Source: Guadua angustifolia (Eukaryota; Streptophyta; Magnoliopsida; Poales; Poaceae). From it: a stretch of DNA of 64,000 bases. Below are positions 1-10,062 of this stretch, one piece after another (the first letter of the stretch is position 1; every line of letters starts with the position of its first letter). Under the pieces are notes generated by a model, which ran no database searches, was not told the DNA's origin, and saw only the letters and a program-made list of their open reading frames with translations. The stretch spans positions 1,302,001-1,366,000 of the forward strand of contig CM070518.1 in NCBI GenBank assembly GCA_036346375.1. Reading direction: 5' to 3'. Position numbers and translations under genes: made by a program.

Positions 1-113
1 CGCTCTCGGTTTTCTCAGCTCCCTCAAAAACTCCTGAAATCCCTCGCTCTCCAACTTGTTTCTTACTCTCACCTACTGCCTACTGCAAACCATCGCAACG
101 GTCGTAATTTATA
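1..113 (-). promoter_or_regulatory. Putative promoter and leader of a gene left of the window
   Basis: Read on the minus strand, a TATAAATT box lies at 113-106. About 30 bases later a leader-like stretch rich in C, T and A runs to the window edge with no long ORF. A CACGTG G-box at 315-320 lies about 200 bases upstream on that strand. This layout fits a core promoter for a minus-strand gene starting beyond position 1. The call rests on the motif and its spacing; no coding sequence is visible to confirm it. Confidence 0.4.
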
Positions 114-115
114 GC

Positions 116-130
116 GGGGGGGGGGGGGGG
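116..130. repeat. Poly(G) homopolymer of 15 bases
   Basis: An uninterrupted run of 15 G lies right next to the minus-strand TATA box. It may affect promoter spacing, or its length may be a sequencing estimate. Confidence 0.9.
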
Positions 131-730
131 TTGAGGCCATGCACATGAGAAGCGGACAATGGGGCATGCTTTCGGCGTGCGGACATAATAGACGGACATA
201 ACGTAAAGAAAAGTTGGACATGCTTTTTTCATGCTTTTGCCCAGGGTCGTCTTCAGGAGCTGACTCGTGCCTGATAAAACATGAGGTGGCTAGGCACTGA
301 GTCTGGTCTCTGGACACGTGGGCATCTGGAAAAGTGAGGCAAAGCGAGACGCACGCGGTAAACGGAGGAGGGGGCGCGTGCGGGTGTAGCGGCCCTGGGG
401 CACTACACCATGTAAGCGACAAAGTGGACCCCACTACCTCACGCGTGAGCAGTGGCCCGGTAGCATGGTTTCGCATGGAGCAGCGGCCCTGCGTCGCGGC
501 AAGGTGGACCTGGCTAGGAAAAAAGGAAAAAAAATTGTGCAGCGCACTGAAGGAACAGAATGCGTGTAGGGGGGAGATATTTCTACAATTTCGAGCTCAC
601 AGAGGCTATTTACGAAATTATAATAATGCAAGAGGCTAGAACAGTAAAAAATTCGGTTGGTGATATATCGACCTTTAGTACAGTGGTTTTTTTTTCTAAA
701 AATCATCTTTTAACTGCTATAGGTCATCCT
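131..730. other. Intergenic; upstream region of the left-hand gene
   Basis: The short open frames on both strands overlap each other and show no recognisable domain or splice structure. The notable site is the G-box CACGTG at 315-320. The last eight bases (723-730) are the left copy of an imperfect 8-bp target duplication of the next element. Confidence 0.5.
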
Positions 731-1772
731 TAGGGGTGAAAATGGATCAGATACGAATGGATAACAGCTCTACCACATTAGTTTTCATATTTTTTTCTCG
801 GATGTGGATACAGATAGTCTGGATACGAATACGAATAATATCAAATATAGATATGGATCAAATACGAATCGAATCGGATACGATTTCAAATATTTATCGA
901 AACATAATAACCTCTTAGATTGTACATCAAAAATCGATGAAAAACATAACTAGTTGATTTGATAAAAATATTATTGAAATTTGAACAAATATAAGTATTT
1001 TTATTCACTTAGACAATAGTTAGAGACCATGTTGCAAATAAAATTATATAAGACTTAGTATATCACACATATACGATTATTTCATCATACAAGTTGATCA
1101 AAACACAACATGAAGATAATCCTTGCTAATAGATACAAATAAAAGCAAACACATAACACATTAAAAGTTTGATAATATTTAAATATCATGTCTCTAGAAA
1201 AAGTATATAGCACTTACATGTAATGACCCAAGATTTAAATTCTTTATTGAATTATGTTTAAAATAATAAATTATATATTTATGAGGTTTTATGCATTTTA
1301 GCTCCTTATTTAAAATATTTTCCTATTAAGAATATGAGTATTTGAATTTTTAGAAAATTTAAAACTTATAAAATCTTTAAAATAATTTTTAAATTTTATA
1401 TTATTTATTTAACTTTCTCAAAAAATTCATAATTTTTGGAGTTGGTTTACTAATTTTAAGAATTAAAAATTACTTTATAGATTAATTAAATTAGAAAACA
1501 ATTCTGAAATTAATAAACCTTTTTAGACCAAAAGAGTAGTCTTGACCCAGCCCACATGTACATCTGGATATTCGACCCATCAATATCTGGATTATCTGAA
1601 CCCGTATCTGTATCTAACGGATAGTGAGCTACCAAATTCATATCTGTATCCGACAAAAAAAATCCGTATCCGTATCTAATCCGATACTATCTGACAAATA
1701 TCCGATCCAATAGAATCTGTATTAAAAAATATCCAGATCGGTCGGAAACTATCCAATCCGTTTTCATCCCTA
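731..1772. mobile_element. Ac/Ds-like hAT non-autonomous element
   Basis: The element starts TAGGGGTGAAAATGGATC and ends with the inverted form ending TTTTCATCCCTA; about 19 of the outer 23 bases pair. These termini match the Ac/Ds family (CAGGGATGAAA / TTTCATCCCTA). The flanking octamers gtcatcct (723-730) and gtcttact (1773-1780) agree at 6 of 8 positions, as expected for an old hAT 8-bp duplication. Both ends carry many subterminal copies of GGATAC/GTATCC-type words, the usual transposase-binding layout. The interior is AT-rich with no transposase ORF, so it could only have moved in trans. Confidence 0.82.
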
Positions 1773-2619
1773 GTCTTACTTGTATGACGGTACTATTTTT
1801 TACTTTCGGTTGGGTTGTATGGTTGAAGGGTTGTACGATTGAATGGTTGAATTGAAGAAATTTGGTGTTTGACAGTATGACTTTTAGGTGTAAAGGCTAT
1901 GGATCGAAAATTAGGGTTTGAGATTTTATACTTCGTAGGAGGTAATTTTTTCAACTCTAGTGACAAAATCAAAACCGTAATCTACCGAAGCCATGAAAAG
2001 TTAGCCACCCTAGACTACCTTTCGATTTTCAACTTCCTCTAGTATAAATAGGCTGTTGGCTTTTGCTTTCGACTACAAAGAATCCAGTCGTTTGGAAAAG
2101 CTTTCGGTTTCCAGAGGGAAGAAGCTGAAGCTAGAGTTGTTCTAAACAGGTGGGCTATTTGGTAATTCTGAGTTAGAAAATGTCTGAAGTATCTTTGAGT
2201 AAAACGATGACTTGTTTTATGTTTTTTGAAAAACATATGAGTGAATTTTATTTAAGTATTATTTTTGCATAATTTCATAGAAACATAAATTTAAACATTA
2301 ATCATATTATATTCTCAATTTTCAAATATGAAATACGAAATTTTACATAGGTTATTTGCTTTGAACATCACACAACTGTTGGTACGAACACAACGAAAAA
2401 CACTGGTCAATATTAACGAATACAACCATGCCCATAAAAAGGCATAATCAAAACAGCAGTTTCATCAAATCACTAAGTCAAATCTAACATAAAAAAATCG
2501 AGGTGTAGTCTAAAAGTGTTAATTAAAAGTTCCCAAAATCGAAATACCATCACGACGATTGATCTGCAGGGTGGAGTCTCTACTGCACCTCCGAAGACAG
2601 CGGTAGTCTTCCGGATATT
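1773..2619. other. Intergenic, no gene seen
   Basis: AT-rich sequence with no recognised coding domain. A TATAAATA sits at 2043-2050, but no supported ORF follows it. Confidence 0.5.
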
Positions 2620-3165
2620 GTGCGGAATAGTTGGACAAGAACAGGTCCCTATTACTTATCCATCTTGGAAATCCCTGACAGCCTGGTGATAGAAATTTTC
2701 GCATCGTTCAACCTCCTAGAAGATGCCATGTACGCACTACAACAGTATGCATTGAGCATTCTTGTCATTAATTACGTGAATAAGGAAATAACTCTATTTC
2801 AAAAGTACGGGTTCATAAATGAAGATGTCTGGGAACAATTTGTTGAGATGAAGACAACTGAAAAATTCATACGTCAAAGTGAAGCGCCAAGACCGTCCAG
2901 GCAAAAAACACCCACCCGCATAGACTTGGCGTCACTGGTATGCGGGTAAGATCGCACAATGAAGGAAGGAGGACGAGGAGACAATCCAGAAAGAGACCTC
3001 CCCGCCATTTGCCTCAATCTTAAACCTGTGTGCCTGAAATAGGGTAAGAGCGAGGTCACGTCCTACATCTTCAGGTGGTGTATCATTTGCAAACCCCACA
3101 TACGAGGAAGTGTCTCAACACCTGGTAAGATATCGAACTAAATAGTTTGTAAGTCCATATATAAT
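2620..3165 (+). pseudogene. CACTA (En/Spm) plant transposase relic, Transposase_24-like
   Basis: The open stretch 2620-2949 encodes ...GFINEDVWEQFVEMKTTEKF..., which resembles the C-terminal part of the plant Ptta/En/Spm transposase family. There a W-x2-F-V-x2-K-x-[ST] helix precedes a basic K-x-P-H-x-L-G motif. The expected continuation is present from about 2905 but in other frames: a K-H-P-like then L-G-V-T-G segment near 2905-2945 and an S-S-G-G-V-S-F-A-N-P-T-Y-E-E segment near 3060-3110. At least two frameshifts and a stop break it. No CACTA termini were found nearby, so this is an isolated fragment. Confidence 0.65.
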
Positions 3166-5018
3166 TTCATAGGTGAAATAACATGTTGGGATCTTGGATG
3201 CAGATAGCGTTGAGTTCAAAGTCTTTCCAGGGTTCTTTCAAGGCAATTAGGGAGAAAGATATACTCTACACGACTTTAGGAAACAAGGAGCACCTGGGTC
3301 TCACAGGAAATAAAGGTGTTTTCGTTTCCAAAAAATGAGATTCCTACAAAACTCTGATATGTACCAAAGTAGAAAGAGAGTCAAAGTAGAGTGCGAGAAA
3401 CAGCTAATAGCTATATCTACTATCTTGTTATAATGAGTGAAAAATTGAGCTGAAGTTAACCTGGTGGTGCTCTACCATTAAGTCATATCCTATGCCTTTG
3501 CGATATCTATTTTTGCGTGATATCTGATAAAAGGTATCCTGTGCCGTATCGATTTCGCTCTATATTTGCTTCAAATCCGTGACTAATATTATTCACGTCG
3601 TATTCGTATCCGGCACTATCCATATCCAACTCCAAACTTAATAAAAAAATATAATTTAAAATATAAAAAAAATAATATTCAACTGAATCCGAGCCGATTA
3701 CACCGTAGTCTCCGCTGGATTCGGCCCTGTTAGAACCATCTGCCTTTGTTGTAGTCAGTAGCTAGAGCAGTGAAAGACGGAAGAAGCCAGGCATGCGTCA
3801 AAATGGATGGAACAGGTAGGAGCCAGTGCAATGCAATGGAATGCACGTCTAGGCTCGAGGATTCCCCAAAGCCGTGCGTACATACGTGTGCGTACGTGAT
3901 CGCGCGCTTTAAGCCCGCGGTACGTGCGTGCAGCCACTCCATCGTGCAAAGCAACTAACTTAAAAATTAAAAAATTATGTACTCCCTTTGTTTCTCGTTT
4001 CTAGATACACGTTATTTTACAGTTTAAAGATAATTTCTTACCGGTTTTTTTCTCTTTATATTTTTTTCGTTTTAGCTATTTTTAATATCACTTACTAACA
4101 TAAATCAAAGTAAGATATACCAGAGACGTAATCTAAAATCTCTCACCGCGACCAGAGGAAAGCAGTAATGGCAGCTAGCTGATAAACTGGACCCCACGTC
4201 TGTGTATGCACATATGCAGTCTGTGTACTATACTGCTATATATATATATACATTAGCTAGCAGCAGCGGCCAGCAGGCTAGACTAGGAGTTAGGACTAGC
4301 AGAGCAACAGCTGCTGCATGCACAACGCACATGCACAACGCACCAGCATGGGCGCATAGCCGATCGAGCAACGGCATTAAGCGTTTACCTGCTGCTCTGG
4401 GTAGTGTTTCATTTTTGTTCATTGATGAGTGATGTTTTAGAATTTATGTTACTTGTGTAATTATTTTTGTGGCCAAAATTCTGAGTTTCAGTACCTCGTA
4501 CCTATAAAAGTATTTAGATGATGTGCGTAAAAACATATAATCTGATTTGTTATCGATGACACATTTATATAGTGGTTTTTCTAATTTGTATGTTATGTCC
4601 TTGGGTTTACCTAGTACACCTATTTTAGTAAAAAGTTTACAAATCTTAAATTAAACTAGTCAATATTATATATGATAAATCTATATAGCCCTATAAAAAA
4701 TAAAATTAAGGCTTAGATATAATTATAGACTTGATTTTAGGTAGAGGCAAATATTCAATTTAATTCATTATTTTTAGTTATGCATATTGGCCTCAGCAAA
4801 TATTAACTAATTTTCTTTAAGACCGGCAAACCTTTTATAAAAGAGGTGTATCAAAGCATACCCTGTTATCAAAATCAGTCGTCAATTTTTAACCTTGGGA
4901 AGCGGGGGCGGTGAGAACTAAGAAGCTGGTAACATTGTTTACAAAAGAATCCATGGAGTAACTTTTGCAATGCGGTTAGATTCCATTGTTAAAATTCAAG
5001 AACCTTGACATACCTAGA
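3166..5018. other. Intergenic with small element debris, no gene
   Basis: The stretch 3530-3720 has Ds-like words (repeated CGTATC/CCGTAT) and may be a decayed hAT end. Position 3979 onward (tactccctttgtttct) resembles one end of a Stowaway MITE without a partner. A TA microsatellite lies at about 4237-4251. The open frames at 3730-3958 and 4202-4432 overlap on both strands and show no family features. Confidence 0.45.
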
Positions 5019-5019
5019 T

Positions 5020-5330
5020 GGGAACATATCCTGTGCAACCAGAGAGTTGGTGAAATCACGGTGCAATTCAACTAGAAAAAGTTTCAAAAATTTTGAAAAA
5101 AATCATGGATGTACTGTCTCAGCTTACCAAAGTTGACATATAAAATGTTCATGATCAAGTTTGTCTGTTTTATTAAGTTAGCACAAGACGAATTTGATCA
5201 TGAAATTTTATATGTAGATGGGGTAAGCTGAGATATACATCCATGATTTTTTTCAGAATTTTTTGAAACTTTTTCTAATTGGGTTGCACCGTGGTTTCAC
5301 CAGCCTGTCTGATTGCACAGGATATTTTTC
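5020..5330. mobile_element. Mutator-type long-TIR foldback MITE, copy 1
   Basis: The left arm, starting GGGAACATATCCTGTGCAA, and the right arm, ending TTGCACAGGATATTTTTC, are inverted repeats of roughly 90 to 130 bases, so the whole unit folds into one long hairpin. Flanks tacctagat (5011-5019) and tacctggat (5332-5340) match at 8 of 9 positions. A 9-bp duplication is the Mutator-superfamily signature. There is no coding capacity. A second copy lies at 22233 and a core fragment at 7141. Confidence 0.82.
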
Positions 5331-5759
5331 CTACCTGGATATGGTAACGTTGCAGTACAACGAAAACTGAGTTAGTATTCACAAGAACTGAATTACTACT
5401 ATTTCCATTACACAATACAGGTCCTCTTAATTTTTTTTTCACAATATAAGTCTATTACTAAAAACAAAATATGAACATCCAGTTATTATAATATTTCTAC
5501 TTTCCTAACCACGATAAAAAGGCTAAAACAACGTTTCTGTTTGATGATTCGGGATTCGGCACGGGAGGGAGAAACCTGCAAGTGCATATATAGAATATAT
5601 TAAAAAAAACCTATATAATGTCCTGGCTTCCGCTTAAACTCTTCCTAGCTCAAGAAATGTTCGGTGGTTAGATAGGTACTAGTCAGGGTTATGCGCTACG
5701 CTGCGTCGTGAGAAATTCGGTCCGATGGTTATTTCTGGAAAGAAGGATATGAGGGCGTA
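5331..5759. other. Intergenic, no gene seen
   Basis: AT-rich; no domain, splice structure or repeat was recognised. Confidence 0.5.
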
Positions 5760-6130
5760 AACGTGAATTCGTTTTTTCTCCGGAGCTTTTTAAAATGTAC
5801 TAGCTAGGAGTCATTGGCAAATTTGCGGCATCACAGGTCCTCTTTTGTGCGGTGCGGAATCGCTAGGAGTCGTCATCGAATCTGCAAAAATGTGGGTTCC
5901 TTTTGCGTAATTTCGGTTTTCTTGTTTTTTAAAAAAATGGGTTGCTAGGTGAATTTGGTTTTTCTCTAGTGTTTTTTAAGAAATGTGCTAGCTAGTAGGA
6001 GCCATCAGCGAATTGGTGACAGCAAGGGTTCTCTTTGTGCAGTGCAGAACCGTTAGGAGTTGTTGTCAAATCTACGAAAATATAGATTCTTTTTTTACGT
6101 AATTTCGGTTTTCTTGGTTTTTTTCTTAAA
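5760..6130. repeat. Diverged tandem duplication, unit about 185 bp
   Basis: Copy 1 (about 5760-5945) and copy 2 (about 5946-6130) share the same order of words: GTGAATT, CTAGCTAG, AGGAG, then GTGCGGTGCGGAA / GTGCAGTGCAGAA, then TAGGAGT, ending in GTAATTTCGGTTTTCTTG. The copies differ by many substitutions and small indels, so the duplication is old. No coding content was recognised. Confidence 0.7.
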
Positions 6131-6139
6131 AATGGTTTT

Positions 6140-6440
6140 CTTAGTTTTTTGAAAACTTAGAAAATCTCAACTTCAAATTTTTCAAATAAAAAAGTTTGAA
6201 CTTAAGAATTTTAAATCGTAAAAGTTAAAATTAGAAAGTTTCAACTCAAAACATTTTAATATCGAAAATTCTCAAATTAGAAAGTTTTATCTAGGAAAGT
6301 TTCAACTAAAAAATTTTAACTCCGAAAACTTTTGGTTTGAAAACTTTTGATTCAAAAAACTACTTGTTCGATTTGACATGTTTTGATTCAAAAAACATTT
6401 GTTTCGAAAAGTTTCGGCTAAAAAACTTTCAAAAGTGGTT
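6140..6440. repeat. AT-rich degenerate short tandem array
   Basis: Words of the form GAAAGTTTCAACT and AAAATTTTAACT recur roughly every 25 to 35 bases with frequent changes. This is low-complexity DNA, not coding sequence. Confidence 0.55.
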
Positions 6441-7084
6441 AAAAATGCTTCTTATTAAAAAAACTTGGGAAAATAGAAAAAAAATATTTTGAGTTTGAAG
6501 GGAAAGGAATGAAGGAAAAAAATGAAAGGGACGACACTAAGTGTTGTGACAAGAAAGACTTTGAAAGAGAAAGAACGTGTGTGAAACAAGAAGATAATAC
6601 TATTTGTCACCACGAGAGAGTGTTCTCACCGAACATTCGATGATATGCCCTTATATAATTAGCTATTCCCGCGAACTTTTGCCCTCACACGAAACATGGC
6701 TGCTAGCTAAAGCTGGGTCAACGATTGTACCCCATTGAGCAAAGTGGACGATATGATGACCACACAAGTAACCAGCATCAAGCTCAATCATTTTTTCCCA
6801 ACACAATCACAGGCCAATTGGCGATAGACAAATTAAAGTGAGATGGCAAAAGCACATATGTCTGCGATTCATGTGAATTTCCCCAATAGAAAAGAGAAGC
6901 AGAAAGGTAACTCCACATCCTACAATTTTGTGTCATGTTGTGTTGGAGCTAGACAGGTCACGTGCCACGAGGTGGCCATTTCCCACTACAATAGGATGCG
7001 GCTTACAACAGTGTCCATCCTACAACAGGGCCAGTCTATAAAGGACACGGTTGTCATACAGACCTCACGGTAGTCCAAATTAAA
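6441..7084. other. Intergenic, no gene seen
   Basis: An open frame at 6843-7073 encodes about 76 residues with no family resemblance, no intron signals and no obvious promoter. I do not call it a gene. Confidence 0.4.
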
Positions 7085-7140
7085 CAATCCTCCGATCGGC
7101 TTAAAAAAAAATCATGGAAAAATCGCTACTAGGAGAATAA

Positions 7141-7200
7141 TAAAAAGACAAATTTGATCATGAGCATGAATAATTCTGTTCATGATCAAGTTTTTTAACT
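7141..7200. repeat. Core hairpin fragment of the Mutator-type MITE family
   Basis: The arms TAAAAAGACAAATTTGATCA and TGATCAAGTTTTTTAA form an inverted repeat. The same core occurs inside the MITE at 22233-22546 (about 22388-22450) and in part in the one at 5020. The terminal repeats of the family are not recognisable here. Confidence 0.55.
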
Positions 7201-7439
7201 TGATACAATATTTACTACAGTAAAAACCAGTACAATAAATTTACTATAGTGCTATGTCGGAGATTTGGCTGTCGCTTTTTGATTGAGCGATCCTGCGGAA
7301 ACCACAAGGGAGCCACATCCATCTACAACAGTGTCCACCCTCAAATAGAATACACCTTCTAAAGCATCTAAAGTAAGGTGAATTCCCTCTTCATTATCTT
7401 CCTAGGGCATTTAGAATGCAGAAAACTCAAACACATAGG

Positions 7440-7588
7440 CAGTGGTAGAGCCAGGCCTTAGACCACTCGGGTCATAGCCTGAAAACTGGGATCAAAAGCC
7501 CAGTTTAAATAGACAAGAACAGCTACTGAGTTATAGTCCGAGAACGGCCGGTCTAGCGTGAGGTTTGGCCATGGTTAGCTCCGCTTAT
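7440..7588. mobile_element. Short hAT-like MITE, 149 bp
   Basis: A perfect direct repeat acacatagg (7431-7439 and 7589-7597) encloses a unit starting CAGTGGTAGAGCCAGG and ending GGTTAGCTCCGCTTAT. The ends pair weakly (about 8 of 13), like the CAGTGGCGGAGCC-type termini common in plant hAT MITEs. The length of the repeat (8 or 9) does not separate hAT from Mutator origin. Confidence 0.5.
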
Positions 7589-7597
7589 ACACATAGG

Positions 7598-9033
7598 ATC
7601 GGAATAGGCAAACACACGAACATGAACGCAAACGTAGGAAACTGAAACTTCAGAAGAGGAAAAACACATGATTGCAAGGGACAAAGGAAAGAGAACCTGA
7701 GGTCATTTGGAAGATTTCCTCCAAATCCCAATATTGGAATAGCCCATTTCGTAGGAATTTTCAAATGAATTCATAGGTTCAATCCTTTCTTCCAAAGGTA
7801 TTTATAGGGAGTTATCGATTCTAATCCTCCAAAATTACACGAGTTAATTGAGTTAGAAGCCGAAAAAAGCCTTTAAATACCATAAATGACTAAATCCTAA
7901 ATTGGCAACAGTTAATCGAGTTAGCTAACGAGTTAATCGAACTACATGAATCAAATATGTATGCTCTCTACGCAACAGCTGGGGCCCTTAGCCTGGCCTT
8001 TGGCATCCAATCGAAGGAAAGGAAAGCGAAAGCAATCCACGGTATTAGCCACACCCACACTCGCAAGCGCAAATAATTGGCGGCGACACTCAAAACAACA
8101 CAGCAGAGTCACAATCAGCTGCAGAAGATGTCATTGTTAGGGTTTGGCAGCATATTCGCCATGTGGGGACTGACAAAGTCACATTCAGATAACCATTGCA
8201 ATCGAGGGTGACAGGCACGCACGACGCAGCACAGGAAAGGCTGCGTGGATGGTTTTTTTCAGAGCCCTTCGTTGGGTGCATATATGCAAGGCTGCAGCTG
8301 GGCTGGGCTAAGCTGTGAGCTGAGCTATCTAGCTAGCTAGGATACCTAGTAAAGTTAGTCCGCCGGTGGAGCCTGTGCCCTACATGCTCCAACAAACTCC
8401 AGACGAGTCAAGGTGGAGTACGATCCTAACCAAACGAGTCAAGGTGGAGTAAATTTACAGATAACTTCATAAATATTATCGTTAACTTTTATCGAACTAG
8501 CTCGAGCCAAGTTTGGGTTTGAACTTTTTTATTGTTAAAAATCAGTGCACGCTGAATTATTGATTATTAACAAGTTTACTTGAACTGATCTCGAGTCTAC
8601 TCATGCTTGGACAGAATCGAGCTCTAGCCCAGATACAAGCTCGGATTGTAATTCAGACTCGCTCGAGTTTGTGATACCAGACTCTGCAGCCATATTCATA
8701 TGTGCATGCACTGTGGCTGTGCCTATTCTGGGAAAAGACAGTAGAAAAGGGTGGATGGAGTTGGATTGGATGAATGCAATGCAATCCACTGCTCTAGCTG
8801 CTGCTGCTTTTAGGTGTCACTCAAAAGGCTGCTGGCATTTTGCTGCCATGTGCACAAACGAAGGAAAGCCTGCACCAGAAATTGGTGTTACCTGAGGTGG
8901 AGGCCTTTGCTCATTGGTTGCTAGCTTCCACCACTCCAAAAATGGGTGGCGAAGGTAGCCCATTTGTCTAATGCAAAAATTGGTTAATTCAGTGCTTACA
9001 TGCAGCACATTTGACATAGTAGCCATCATGTAC
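7598..9033. other. Intergenic, no gene recognised
   Basis: Short overlapping frames occur at 7946-8281 and 8601-9029, but none shows a known domain. A duplicated phrase acgagtcaaggtggagta occurs at about 8403 and 8434. The stretch 8500-8670 is rich in CTCGAG/GAGCTC words, possibly an element remnant. Confidence 0.4.
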
Positions 9034-9036
9034 TAA

Positions 9037-9362
9037 GGGCATTTACAATGCTATTTCTTAGTATGCCATGTAGGATAAAAAGCTTAAGTGGCAATGAATT
9101 AATGCAAAGAGAGAAGGTTAGAGTTTTTTAAACTAGAAATAGTTTCTTCATTAAATGCTTTGGCTAAGAAACCATAAAAAACTGCATTGTAGGTATGGTA
9201 GTTTATTATGCATGCCTAGGGTGATGAAAAAGTAATAGTTAAATATTAAATGATAAAACTATGTTAAGAAACAATACATTGTAACTTTTGTATAAATTAG
9301 TTTTTCTTAGTGATATGGATGTCTTTGAAATAAGTAGAAGAAACTCTCCATTGAAAATGCCC
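9037..9362. mobile_element. Tourist-like (PIF/Harbinger) MITE, 326 bp
   Basis: Termini GGGCATTTACAATG and CATTGAAAATGCCC are inverted repeats with one mismatch in 14. Inner TTTCTT/AAGAAA words extend the pairing. TAA flanks both ends (9034-9036 and 9363-9365), the duplication typical of PIF/Harbinger elements. It has no coding capacity. Confidence 0.78.
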
Positions 9363-9365
9363 TAA

Positions 9366-9818
9366 TGGGAATTCCTAGATTTTGTTGTGGGCTATATATA
9401 TATATAGACCAGCCTCATAAATAGTCATAATAGCCTCTACGTATTTTTCCATATTAGAAAGACTATATTTTATTTCTTTTTTTTACGGTTGGCTTGGAAC
9501 AGAAGGAATCTACAGGAAATTTGTAGGATTAATCTTTCACAGGGATGAGCCTTCGGAACATAGGAATGGCTCTATGAGAAACTTTTTTTTCCCTCCACAT
9601 TTTGAGGCCTCGTTTAGAGGGATTTTTTTTCTTCTGATTCTGTGGCCGTGAAGGAATCTAAACACGAGTGTTTAGAGCTCAGAGCCTCGGTCAGACCTCG
9701 TGTTAAAATTCCTTCCAGAAAGTCCAAGGCAAAATCACTCGATCTCTCCACTGTTCTCCTTTTAATCGAGAAAAGAATTTCTTGCAAAATTGATATGTTG
9801 TACAATTGTCATGTTCCA
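9366..9818. other. Intergenic, no gene seen
   Basis: Contains a short TA repeat at about 9394-9403. Two overlapping antiparallel frames at 9614-9833 are uninformative. Confidence 0.45.
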
Positions 9819-9819
9819 A

Positions 9820-10062
9820 TCACTACTATATAAAGCAAGAGTTTCTTCCCGCGTCTGAAATTATCTATCTTTGCCACTGCTCTTTAATTACCCACATTTG
9901 TCACTGTTAGTACTCTTTGCAAATAAATTTTTTATCGCAAATTGAGTTTCAACCATTGTACATTCAGATTGAACAATATTATTTATATAAGGTTAGTATT
10001 TTTTACAAATAAATTTTTATCACAAATTAAGTTTTCATTGTAACGTACGGGCACATGACTAG
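9820..10062 (+). mobile_element. Short non-autonomous Helitron, 243 bp
   Basis: The 5' end TCACTACTATATAAAGC follows a host A (9819). The 3' end ACGGGCACATGACTAG is followed by a host T (10063). TC start, CTAG (CTRR) end and insertion between A and T are Helitron hallmarks. The ends resemble small grass Helitrons, whose 3' ends often carry a cACGGGCAnn...CTAG motif. There are no Rep/helicase sequences. Confidence 0.68.

Noticed and set aside
2400..2412. CACTGG as a CACTA element terminus near the transposase relic
   Set aside because: No inverted partner or 3-bp duplication was found; one short match is not evidence.
3979..4150. Stowaway-like MITE starting tactccctttg
   Set aside because: No matching right terminus or TA duplication could be found, so it was not listed as an element. 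The same applies to 11091.
3730..4432. Antiparallel frames of 60 to 76 codons
   Set aside because: Mutual shadows without homology, splice sites or promoter; not supported as genes.
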